This document shows, piece by piece, positions 1 through 6,645 of a stretch of DNA of 18,414 nt. A program made the translations under genes and the position numbers. Position 1 is the first letter of the stretch. The number at the start of each line of letters is the position of its first letter. The DNA is from JBDRLD01 sp043813445 (GTDB lineage: Bacteria > Patescibacteriota > Patescibacteriia > JACPHY01), in NCBI GenBank assembly GCA_043813445.1, contig JBDRLD010000009.1, positions 1-18,414 on the forward strand, read 5' to 3'. The notes under the pieces were generated by a model that saw only the letters and a program-made list of their open reading frames with translations, was not told where the DNA came from and searched no databases.

Positions 1-97
1 GTTTGATTCCGGTTGTTTGCGCGAAGCTGTGAATGTTCATTTTATGCCTAATGTATTGATCCAATGTGCTGAACTGTTCGCTTGATTGGTGATGCGG

Positions 98-103
98 TAT
101 AAT
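98..103 (+). promoter_or_regulatory. -10 promoter element (TATAAT), leaderless type
   Basis: A perfect TATAAT ends 8 nt before the ATG at 112. I see no good -35 box at the 17-nt spacing and no TG extension. The start site would fall at or within a base or two of the start codon, and there is no Shine-Dalgarno sequence. The same geometry recurs at five other genes in this window. Confidence 0.65.
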
Positions 104-111
104 GACCAGAC

Positions 112-471
112 ATGCAACGAATCTCCTGGATTGTCGCCACAGTGCTGCTCATCGCCATCGCACTCACGTGCGCTGGTGGATTGGGGTTGGCAATGTTTGC
201 AATGCCTCATTCCATGGCGATAAATGACATGGCCACGGGTGATATGGGTCACGATGAGTCGGCTTTAGATTGTGCCACCTACTGTCTTCTCGCGCGCGTT
301 GTCGCATCTGGCGTGACTGCACTTCCGGCCGTGTACATGACAATCTTTGGTGCGTTACTCCTTGTACTCGTGGGAACGATGCAGCCCGCGATCCTCCTGT
401 GGTTTGTTCCGATACGCGCGAAGACACATAGAGACCCCAAAGAAATTCTTACCATCGTGAAGCGAGAGTAG
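112..471 (+). CDS. Small Met/His/Cys-rich membrane protein, putative copper-associated
   Basis: This 119-aa protein belongs to no family I recognise. A hydrophobic N-terminal segment (about residues 5-30) is followed by a polar stretch with M31, H33, M35, M40, M45 and H47, then C54 and C58 (CxxxC). One or two further hydrophobic segments (about 62-102) and a basic tail complete it. Methionine/histidine clusters between membrane segments are typical of extracytoplasmic Cu(I) ligands, so a role in copper sensing, binding or delivery is inferred. It lies at the head of a copper island that includes a CopA ATPase. It is probably a separate transcription unit, because a strong hairpin follows its stop. 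The start is set by the TATAAT 8 nt upstream. The gene call is good; the metal role is plausible but unproven. Confidence 0.7.
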   Translation: MQRISWIVATVLLIAIALTCAGGLGLAMFAMPHSMAINDMATGDMGHDESALDCATYCLLARVVASGVTALPAVYMTIFGALLLVLVGTMQPAILLWFVPIRAKTHRDPKEILTIVKRE

Positions 472-480
472 CGAGCATTG

Positions 481-530
481 AACACGGGACGATGTTTGCG
501 TCTTTATGACGCGCTGTCGTTCCGTGTTTT
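481..530 (+). terminator. Two-stem terminator-like hairpin
   Basis: The outer arms 481-492 and 517-528 pair over 12 bp with one G-U. An inner perfect 5-bp stem, GCGTC/GACGC (498-502 and 508-512), has loop TTTAT. The 3' arm runs into TTTT and then GTGTT. It lies 10 nt after the first gene's stop and 31 nt before the DUF411 gene. It reads as an intrinsic terminator, but the nested architecture could also serve as a conditional (attenuator) element. Confidence 0.6.
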
Positions 531-560
531 GTGTTGAGCGAAGAATTACATGTATAGAAT

Positions 561-1046
561 ATGAAGCATTATATTCCGTTTATCGGCGCAGCCATTCTTC
601 TTACCGGATCGGTCGCCTTCTTCGCCATTGGAGGAGGCATAGTGAAAAGTACGCCAGACAATCGTAGCGATCAACATGAGGCCACGATTTATCGGGCAGC
701 AAATTGTAGCTGCTGTGGCTTGCATAGCGCCTACCTCAAACGTTCAGGATTCAGGACGACAGACAAATTAGTGGATGCTAGTGAGATCGTGAACCTGAAG
801 GCACAATATGGTGTTCCTCAGAACCGGCAGAGCTGTCACACCACGGTCATTGATGGCTACGTTGTGGAGGGGCATGTTCCCATTGAGGCAATCAATGACC
901 TACTTGAGACAAGGCCAGACATTGCCGGTATTGGCCTCGCGAATATGCCATCCGGATCGCCGGGTATGCCGGGACGGAAAATCGGGCCATTCGATGTGTA
1001 TGCGTTTGATCAGGATGGAGCAGTAACTACTTTCGGGTTGTATTAA
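561..1046 (+). CDS. DUF411 family metal-binding protein
   Basis: This 161-aa protein has an N-terminal signal or membrane anchor (about residues 5-25) and then a DUF411 domain. The family's conserved features are visible: the Cys cluster C49-x-C51-C52, S91-C92-H93, the EGHVP stretch at 103-107, and a GSPGMPG loop at 132-138. DUF411 proteins are known from copper-resistance gene neighbourhoods and are thought to bind copper outside the cytoplasm; the exact activity is not settled. The length is normal for the family. It begins the compact run that ends with copA. The next gene starts 1 nt after its stop, which implies translational coupling. I see no clear Shine-Dalgarno sequence. A TAGAAT abuts the ATG, too close to be its own -10 if this ATG is correct. 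Confidence 0.88.
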   Translation: MKHYIPFIGAAILLTGSVAFFAIGGGIVKSTPDNRSDQHEATIYRAANCSCCGLHSAYLKRSGFRTTDKLVDASEIVNLKAQYGVPQNRQSCHTTVIDGYVVEGHVPIEAINDLLETRPDIAGIGLANMPSGSPGMPGRKIGPFDVYAFDQDGAVTTFGLY

Positions 1047-1047
1047 T

Positions 1048-1584
1048 ATGCATAGACCTAACATTTCCAGAGCTATTCCATGCGCCGCAGTGGCGCTGGT
1101 GGCAATGCCTCGGATTGCGTACGCGCATTGTCCGCTCTGCACTGCCGGTGCCGGTGTGGCTGCGATACTCGCTGCGAAGCTCGGAGTCTCCGCAATGAGC
1201 ATCGGCGTGTTCATTGGCGCGTTCGCGCTTGCGATCGGGCTTTGGGCCGCACGTGCATTAGAGAGGTGGCGTATTCCGTTGCGTCGCACAGTGCTTGGCG
1301 TTGGCAGCTTCGTTCTGACAGTGTTCCCGTTACGATCGCTGCTCTACGAGCGCGGATCTACATTCGTTTCAATTGCAGGCGAGTATGGGTCGCTACTCAA
1401 TCGCACCTACGTATATGATCGGTTTCTTGTCGGTGCGGTTATTGGTGCGGTGATCCTTGTCTCCGGGCCGTGGCTAAGTACGAAGCTGACGAACATGCGG
1501 CGAGGGAAGATGTTGCCATTCCAAGGGATGACACTCACGTTTGTGGTGATCTTCCTCGTTGCGTTGATTGTTGAATTCGTATGA
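1048..1584 (+). CDS. Membrane protein with predicted mature N-terminus HCPLC, copper island
   Basis: This 178-aa protein has an N-terminal signal-like segment ending in Ala24-Tyr-Ala26, directly followed by His27-Cys-Pro-Leu-Cys31 and an Ala/Gly-rich stretch. After it come about four hydrophobic segments (near residues 45-68, 82-100, 125-145 and 158-177). If signal peptidase cut after Ala26, the mature protein would start with His, placing an amino-terminal His next to a CxxC-like pair. That is a good soft-metal site facing outward. I have the impression of similar CPLC membrane proteins near copper genes in other genomes, but cannot name a family. It starts 1 nt after the DUF411 stop and overlaps the next gene by 4 nt (ATGA), so it is co-translated with both. 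The start is well supported by this packing. Confidence 0.75.
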   Translation: MHRPNISRAIPCAAVALVAMPRIAYAHCPLCTAGAGVAAILAAKLGVSAMSIGVFIGAFALAIGLWAARALERWRIPLRRTVLGVGSFVLTVFPLRSLLYERGSTFVSIAGEYGSLLNRTYVYDRFLVGAVIGAVILVSGPWLSTKLTNMRRGKMLPFQGMTLTFVVIFLVALIVEFV

Positions 1585-2018
1585 TTCCCGCCCTGATTAT
1601 TGTCGGAGGAATTGTCGTTGTATTTTTTGCCCTTCTGCTCGTACACAGATGGGCGTCATGGATTCGGTGCTTGCTCTGTGCGTCAGTGAGTCTTACATGG
1701 ATCGCGTTACTCGTGTTGTATCACCTCGGCGTGTTCCCATATCCGGTGCTCATCGCGGTGCTCATGGGTGGAAGCGCTGTTGGTGTCTACGTGGTTATCG
1801 AGCGACACGTTCCAACGCGATGGCAGGTCTTCCGGCTCCCAATGCTTCTGTCACTTTTTCTGCTCGTTTACGCGTTACTCAATCAGCCAGGACTGATCGC
1901 TGCGGCTGTGTTAGTTTCGGCGATCTGGGCGGTGATTGCGCTCATCGCAGCATTTCACCGGTCACCTCGCGCTCGCGCGCTGGTCGAGCGCCTCATTAAA
2001 TGTTGTCGAGATTGGTAA
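1581..2018 (+). CDS. Small polytopic membrane protein, copper island
   Basis: This 145-aa protein is nearly all hydrophobic, with about five predicted membrane segments (residues 2-22, 27-48, 53-73, 84-101 and 104-124). A short basic C-terminal tail ends in Lys-Cys-Cys-Arg-Asp-Trp. I recognise no family. Its start codon overlaps the stop of the upstream HCPLC membrane protein (ATGA at 1581-1584), so the two are made together and may form one membrane complex. The paired cysteines at the tail could be a cytoplasmic metal ligand. That is inference from position and composition only. Confidence 0.7.
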   Translation: MIPALIIVGGIVVVFFALLLVHRWASWIRCLLCASVSLTWIALLVLYHLGVFPYPVLIAVLMGGSAVGVYVVIERHVPTRWQVFRLPMLLSLFLLVYALLNQPGLIAAAVLVSAIWAVIALIAAFHRSPRARALVERLIKCCRDW

Positions 2019-2033
2019 TTCCATACAAACTCT

Positions 2034-3059
2034 ATGCATTCGTCACCAAGAGAACACGAAGGAGAAGAAGATGTGCGGTCGCGGAGGACGCCACTATCAC
2101 CAGTGGCCAAGCGCGTTATGCAATCTCCGGTTTTCTGGCAGGGCGCGACCCTTGTCATGCTCGTGCTATTCGTCACAACACTACTGTTCGATGTGCGTAT
2201 TATTCCGAGGAATCGTTCATTGAGTGATTCTGCAAGAAAACAAGATGCGCGTGCCGTCTTGACCGCTAATGCGGAGGGTGGTGGTGAGGGGGCGGACGAC
2301 GCCACATTGTCCGCACTGGTGCTCCCATTGGAGGGTGTTGAGATTCCTGTGGACTGGAGTGATATAGGAAAGCAACTTGTTGACACTGGTGTTATTGATC
2401 GCGGGCGGTTCGAAGCGCTACATGCGCAGCGTGGTGGGCTTTCGCCAGAGGTAGCGGCGTTGCTCAGCGGGACACTGGACGGACGCATGCGTATAAACGA
2501 GGCGAATTCCGGCGAATTACTCAATGTGTTGTGGGCGTTCGGTCTTGCAAACAAGAACGCCATCCTTGAAGAGGGTCCTATGCAGGACGAGCGCTATGGG
2601 GGTGCAGGCGGGTTTGCATCAACCGGCGGTTGGACGCTCGCAGCGGGCGACGCGATGGAGCACTACAGTGCGCACGAATTCGTTACGCTCTCCACGGAAC
2701 AACAGGCACTTGTTGAACGTGTGGCCATGGGTATTCACCGTCCGTGTTGCGGGAATTCTACCTACTTCCCGGACTGTAATCATGGGATGGCCATGCTCGG
2801 ACTTCTCGAAGTTCTCGCCTCGCAGGGTGCAACCGAGACGGACATGTACAACATCGCTCTCTCCGTGAATAGCTACTGGTTTCCATCGACGTACCTCACG
2901 ATTGCAAAGTACGAGTTCGCACAAGGGATTCAGTGGCAGAACGTGGACGCAAAGCAGATCCTTAGTGCGGAATACTCCAGCGGCTCCGGCTATCGAAATA
3001 TAGCCGCGCAGGTAGAGCCGGTTAGTAAACAGGGTGGAGGGGGTGGATGTGGTGTATAA
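2034..3059 (+). CDS. Membrane-anchored Cys/His protein with IHRPCCGN motif and poly-Gly-Cys tail
   Basis: This 341-aa protein has a charged N-terminus, a single membrane segment (about residues 34-53), a low-complexity linker (about 60-95) and a soluble domain. The domain has a striking cluster: H235-R-P-C238-C239-G, then C248-N-H250. A Tyr/Trp/Phe-rich stretch follows (about 276-292), with five glycines and C339 at the very C-terminus. The ligands suggest an extracytoplasmic thiol/imidazole metal site with a flexible Cys tail able to hand metal on. It faintly resembles PCYCGC-type motif proteins but lacks that exact motif. It sits 15 nt after the preceding gene. The first in-frame ATG was used. 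An alternative start at the ATG at 2118 would remove the charged N-terminus but keep the anchor. Function is unknown; a copper chaperone or sink is my guess. Confidence 0.75.
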   Translation: MHSSPREHEGEEDVRSRRTPLSPVAKRVMQSPVFWQGATLVMLVLFVTTLLFDVRIIPRNRSLSDSARKQDARAVLTANAEGGGEGADDATLSALVLPLEGVEIPVDWSDIGKQLVDTGVIDRGRFEALHAQRGGLSPEVAALLSGTLDGRMRINEANSGELLNVLWAFGLANKNAILEEGPMQDERYGGAGGFASTGGWTLAAGDAMEHYSAHEFVTLSTEQQALVERVAMGIHRPCCGNSTYFPDCNHGMAMLGLLEVLASQGATETDMYNIALSVNSYWFPSTYLTIAKYEFAQGIQWQNVDAKQILSAEYSSGSGYRNIAAQVEPVSKQGGGGGCGV

Positions 3060-3060
3060 T
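3055..3060 (+). promoter_or_regulatory. Possible internal -10 element (TATAAT)
   Basis: A perfect TATAAT overlaps the stop codon of the Cys/His protein, 52 nt before the ATG at 3113. No convincing -35 lies 17 nt upstream. It may give a secondary promoter for the DUF5676-like gene and copA, or may be chance. Confidence 0.35.
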
Positions 3061-3112
3061 AGTAAAGGTGCAGAGCGAATCATATCCTAATTTGTTCATC
3101 ATAGACACACGT

Positions 3113-3358
3113 ATGCGTCTCCACGCTCTAAAGCTCGGCATTGCCGGAGCGATCGCCGCTGCGCTATGCATGATTGCGCTGAGCATTCTCAACGCACTCG
3201 GGCTCTATGAGGGAGCTGTCCAGCAAATGCAGGGCATGCACACCTTCTACACTCCCGATGTCATCGGTACGATCACGGGAATGATCGAAGCAGCGTTAGT
3301 CACATTTATCGGCCTCTATGTCTTCGGAGCAATCTACAATGCACTGTTGCGGAAATAA
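3113..3358 (+). CDS. DUF5676-like small membrane protein
   Basis: This 81-aa protein has two hydrophobic segments (about residues 7-29 and 48-74) flanking a short polar loop containing M36, M39 and H40. The pattern of an N-terminal MRLHALKLG and a C-terminal FGAIYN resembles the DUF5676 family, sometimes annotated as holin-like. In many bacteria this family is encoded next to copper ATPases. I chose the ATG at 3113 because homologues of this type begin just before the first helix. A longer in-frame ATG at 3047 would overlap the previous gene and add about 22 non-conserved residues. The 3' end overlaps the start of copA, consistent with coupled expression. Its role is not established; a partner or regulator of copper export is inferred. 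Confidence 0.72.
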   Translation: MRLHALKLGIAGAIAAALCMIALSILNALGLYEGAVQQMQGMHTFYTPDVIGTITGMIEAALVTFIGLYVFGAIYNALLRK

Positions 3359-5528
3359 GCATCCCAAAGAACGCGGCGCTGTTTCGGCAGCGCCGCAGGC
3401 ATCTCCGGGGCAGTATACCTGCCCAATGCACCCAGAGGTTGTTCAGGATGGCCCAGGAAGTTGCCCGAAGTGCGGCATGTCGCTTGAACCGGTACTCCCG
3501 CGCTTGGACGAGCACGGATCAGAAGGAGATGCGGAACTTCGAGACATGACGCTGCGCTTTTGGGTAAGCGCGATATGCACGCTTCCTTTGGTTGTCCTCG
3601 CGATGGGAGAGTTTGTTGGAATTCCTGTGAACCGCATGGCGAGTGCTTCGATACGGCACATGATCGAGTTAATTCTCGCGACGCCGGTGGTGCTCTGGGG
3701 TGGTTGGCCGCTCCTGGTACGGGGGTGGAATTCCGTTCGGCAGCGAGCACTGAACATGTTCACGCTCATCGGGCTCGGTGTTTCGGTTGCGTATCTGTAC
3801 AGTATTGTGGCGACACTTGTGCCGAGTATTTTTCCTGCGGCGTTTCGAATGGCCGACGGTAGTGTTGCGGTGTATTTTGAGGCGGCGGCGGTTATCAGTG
3901 CGCTTGTTCTGCTAGGACAGGTACTGGAATTGCGTGCCCGTCAGCGTACTGGAGCAGCAATACAAGAACTTCTCCGTCTGGCACCAACAACTGCGCGTAG
4001 AATTAGTAAGGACGGAACCGAGGTAGATGTCCCGCTCGAGCAGGTTAATGCGGGGGACATGCTGCGGGTCCGTCCGGGAGAGAAAGTACCTGTTGATGGC
4101 ATCGTGATCAGTGGCGAGAGTAGTGTAGATGAATCCATGGTGACCGGAGAATCTCTACCGGTTGAACGGAAGCAAGGAGATCCGCTTATCGGTGCAACGG
4201 TGAATGGAAATGGATCGCTTGTTATGCGTGCGGAGCGCGTTGGGTCCGAGACCGTGCTCGCGCGTATCATCGATATGGTTGCGTCTGCGCAGCGTTCTCG
4301 CGCGCCCATCCAGAAGCTCGCGGATCTCGTGGCGGGATATTTTGTTCCGGCGGTAATCGGCGTCGCGGTGTTGACGTTGGTGGTGTGGGCGCTTATTGGC
4401 CCGTCACCGCGCATGGCCTACGCCATCGTCAACGCAGTAGCTGTGCTCATCATCGCATGTCCGTGCGCGCTCGGTCTTGCGACGCCGATGTCTATCATGG
4501 TCGCGGTTGGCCGCGGGGCGCAGGCCGGAGTACTTTTCAAAGATGCTCAGGCGATAGAGCATTTTCGGAAGATCGACACACTTGTGATCGACAAGACAGG
4601 AACCATTACCGAGGGCAGGCCACGACTGGTGTCTGTCGAGGCGGCATCGGGCCTGGACGTTAACGAACCGTTAAGGGTTGCAGCATCTATTGAGCAGCAG
4701 GGGAGTCATCCGCTTGGTGTAGCAATCGTAGCTGGTGCCAAAGAGCGCGGTGTGCAGACATCTGGAGTGTCGGACTTTTACGCGATTCCCGGAAAGGGTG
4801 TTACTGGATCTCTCGACAAGAAACGCGTTGCGCTTGGGAATCGAGCACTATTTGAAGAGCTTCATACGAATGTCGATGCATTTTCTGATCGTGCCGAGGA
4901 ACTGCGCGCTGAAGGCCAGACTGTAATGTTCGTGGGAGTAGACGATGCGGTAATCGGAATTCTTGGCGTGAGCGATCCTGTAAAAGAGACAACCGTTGAA
5001 GCAATGAAGTTGTTACACAAAGAAGGTATTCGCGTCGTGATGCTTACTGGGGATCACCAGCGAACCGCTGACGCTGTGGCGAGGATGGTTGGAATCGATG
5101 AGGTTATTGCGGGAGTGCTTCCGGACCAGAAGGCCGAAGTGATCGAGCGAATGCAGCGCGAGGGGCGCGTGGTTGCGATGGCGGGCGACGGCATCAATGA
5201 TGCGCCGGCACTCGCGACGGCGACCATCGGCATTGCCATGGGGACCGGTACTGATGTTGCGATGGAGAGCGCAGGAGTAACTCTCGTGAAGGGGGATCTC
5301 CGTGGCATAGTGCGAGGATTGGAGCTGAGTCGTGCGACCATGAGGAACATAAAGCAGAACCTATTCTTCGCGTTCGGGTATAACGCCGCAGGCGTTCCGA
5401 TCGCTGCCGGGGTGCTCTTCCCTTGGTTCGGTGTGCTCCTATCCCCGATACTCGCAGCTGCGGCCATGAGCCTCAGCTCAGTGTCGGTCATTGGAAATGC
5501 ACTGCGTCTACGCCGGGTTCGTTTGTAG
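3339..5528 (+). CDS. copA: Cu(I)-translocating P1B-type ATPase
   Basis: This P-type ATPase is predicted to pump Cu(I) out of the cytoplasm using ATP. Positions here count from the alternative upstream ATG at 3318. The N-terminus has a CCGN segment and a heavy-metal-binding domain (CPMHPEV at 35-41, CPKCGM at 50-54). Then come membrane helices, the actuator TGES (276-279), the CPC metal motif (381-383), the phosphorylated Asp in DKTGT (D425), the HP motif (H464-P465) and GDGIND (623-628). YN (688-689) in helix 7 and MSLSS (717-721) in helix 8 complete the Cu(I) signature of CopA rather than Zn/Cd pumps. I preferred the ATG at 3339 because GGAG lies 9 nt upstream; 3318 is possible and gives 736 aa. 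The gene overlaps its upstream neighbour and ends the copper run. No full HMA (GMxCxxC) domain is present. Confidence 0.96.
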   Translation: MHCCGNKHPKERGAVSAAPQASPGQYTCPMHPEVVQDGPGSCPKCGMSLEPVLPRLDEHGSEGDAELRDMTLRFWVSAICTLPLVVLAMGEFVGIPVNRMASASIRHMIELILATPVVLWGGWPLLVRGWNSVRQRALNMFTLIGLGVSVAYLYSIVATLVPSIFPAAFRMADGSVAVYFEAAAVISALVLLGQVLELRARQRTGAAIQELLRLAPTTARRISKDGTEVDVPLEQVNAGDMLRVRPGEKVPVDGIVISGESSVDESMVTGESLPVERKQGDPLIGATVNGNGSLVMRAERVGSETVLARIIDMVASAQRSRAPIQKLADLVAGYFVPAVIGVAVLTLVVWALIGPSPRMAYAIVNAVAVLIIACPCALGLATPMSIMVAVGRGAQAGVLFKDAQAIEHFRKIDTLVIDKTGTITEGRPRLVSVEAASGLDVNEPLRVAASIEQQGSHPLGVAIVAGAKERGVQTSGVSDFYAIPGKGVTGSLDKKRVALGNRALFEELHTNVDAFSDRAEELRAEGQTVMFVGVDDAVIGILGVSDPVKETTVEAMKLLHKEGIRVVMLTGDHQRTADAVARMVGIDEVIAGVLPDQKAEVIERMQREGRVVAMAGDGINDAPALATATIGIAMGTGTDVAMESAGVTLVKGDLRGIVRGLELSRATMRNIKQNLFFAFGYNAAGVPIAAGVLFPWFGVLLSPILAAAAMSLSSVSVIGNALRLRRVRL

Positions 5529-5547
5529 ATTGTCACAGGAAGAGAAA

Positions 5548-5570
5548 TAGTCATCACATATAGTTATCAC
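5548..5570. repeat. Short direct repeat after copA
   Basis: TAGTCATCAC (5548-5557) and TAGTTATCAC (5561-5570) match at 9 of 10 bases with a 13-bp period, between the copA stop and the terminator. Function is unknown; it may be chance. Confidence 0.4.
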
Positions 5571-5574
5571 AAAA

Positions 5575-5598
5575 GACCGTCATGGTGGGCGGTTTTTT
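5575..5598. terminator. Bidirectional intrinsic terminator between copA and cbiB
   Basis: Arms 5576-5581 and 5588-5593 form a 6-bp stem with one G-U and loop ATGGTG. On the + strand it leads into six T residues. On the - strand the stem is followed by CTTTTG. It serves the convergent genes copA (+) and cbiB (-). Confidence 0.75.
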
Positions 5599-5617
5599 GC
5601 TGTGGAACACGCTATTT

Positions 5618-6586
5618 CTATCGGAAGAGTGGGGCGATTGTTGTATATGACGATACAAAAATCGCCAAGATCAGGAAGAGACCGGTTGTCGAGTAGTGAA
5701 AGACTAGGCACCAAGAAATGTCCATAGTGGTGAGTGTGGTGCGGTGTCCGCCGACGGTGGGGATCTCGATCGTATGACCTCCCTGATCGACGCAGTTGCC
5801 ACCAAGCTGGATATCGCGTGCACCGGCGAACGCGACGATTGGAATACCGCCATTCGGTGATGGCCCCTTTTGAGCGTCGCGAATCCAGGCGAGGATTGAG
5901 CCGCGAGCAGATTGTTTAGTGAAGAGAGCAGTGAACACAATTAGTGTTCCCGTGATGCGCGCGGGGATGTAGTTCACGACATCGTCGAGCCGTGCGGCAA
6001 ACCATCCGAACTTGCGATAGTGATCGTTGCGATATCCGATCATGGAGTCGAGTGTGTTAATTGTCTTGTAGAACCAGATCCCCGGCGCCCCTGCAATGAG
6101 CGCAAAGCAAAGCGGCGCGATTACGCCGTCAGACACATTCTCGGTCATTGTTTCGATGAGTGCACGAATGATTCCGCGTTCGTTTTCTTGTTCCATGTTG
6201 CGACTGACAATACGTTGTACGCGTACACGTGCGGATTTAATGCTGCCTTGTCTGAGAAGCCGGCGAATAATCCATCCTTCTCGCGCGAGCGATTTAACTG
6301 CCAGCGCGGAGGCGATAAGAGCGATTTGCGTTGCAACGCCAATGATTGGAGCTATGAGGAACGCGGCGATACTGATGACGGTAACGAGCGACATGACGAT
6401 CGAAATTATGAGCAGCGTGAAAAGGACGCCGGCAATACGAAGGAAGCGGCCACAGAGCATGCGGAAGAACGGCTCCAACGTACTGGCAAGCCAACCAATC
6501 CACCTGACCGGATGTGGGAGCCATGGCGGATCCCCAACAATCAGATCGAGGATAATGGCGAGAATGAGGATAAGTGCGGGGTGCAT
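5618..6586 (-). CDS. cbiB: Adenosylcobinamide-phosphate synthase CbiB/CobD-type
   Basis: This 322-aa integral membrane protein joins an aminopropanol (phosphate) to adenosylcobyric acid in the nucleotide-loop part of cobalamin assembly. Family signatures are clear: DPPWLPHPVRWIG (19-31), ENVSDG (149-154), NTLDSMIGYRN (177-187), GWFAARLDDVVNY (194-206) and SPNGG (243-247), plus an LGG at 261-263. Hydrophobic segments flank these motifs at both ends. Length is normal for the family and the frame is intact. It is divergent from cbiZ with only 59 bp between the start codons, so the two are probably co-regulated. I see no clear Shine-Dalgarno sequence. A TAGATT on the - strand (6619-6614) could be a -10 with a roughly 20-nt leader. 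Isolated cbiB is unusual, since none of the usual cobalamin neighbours are in the window. Confidence 0.93.
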   Translation of the reverse strand: MHPALILILAIILDLIVGDPPWLPHPVRWIGWLASTLEPFFRMLCGRFLRIAGVLFTLLIISIVMSLVTVISIAAFLIAPIIGVATQIALIASALAVKSLAREGWIIRRLLRQGSIKSARVRVQRIVSRNMEQENERGIIRALIETMTENVSDGVIAPLCFALIAGAPGIWFYKTINTLDSMIGYRNDHYRKFGWFAARLDDVVNYIPARITGTLIVFTALFTKQSARGSILAWIRDAQKGPSPNGGIPIVAFAGARDIQLGGNCVDQGGHTIEIPTVGGHRTTLTTMDISWCLVFHYSTTGLFLILAIFVSSYTTIAPLFR

Positions 6587-6587
6587 G

Positions 6588-6616
6588 TTGACGGTGTTTC
6601 GATGAGGACGTACAAT
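6588..6616 (+). promoter_or_regulatory. Sigma-70-type promoter of cbiZ
   Basis: TTGACG (6588-6593), a 17-nt spacer and TACAAT (6611-6616) are followed by a leader of about 20 nt with GAGGAGG (6634-6640), 5 nt before the GTG start at 6646. The -35 box begins 2 bp from the first base of cbiB on the other strand, so polymerase on one promoter should hinder the other. Confidence 0.75.
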
Positions 6617-6645
6617 CTATCCTAGCTCATTATGAGGAGGCGAAG

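Noticed and set aside
1..111. Possible gene or RNA before the first promoter
   Set aside because: Only the TATAAT at 98-103 stands out. The - strand frame here has no promoter, Shine-Dalgarno sequence or recognisable protein features.
1955..2563. Long - strand open frame (202 aa) opposite the Cys/His protein
   Set aside because: It is Ser/Arg-rich and lies opposite a gene with clear domains and packing. It is a shadow of the + strand gene.
3047..3112. Longer start for the DUF5676-like protein
   Set aside because: It would overlap the previous gene and add a polar stretch not expected in this small-membrane-protein family.
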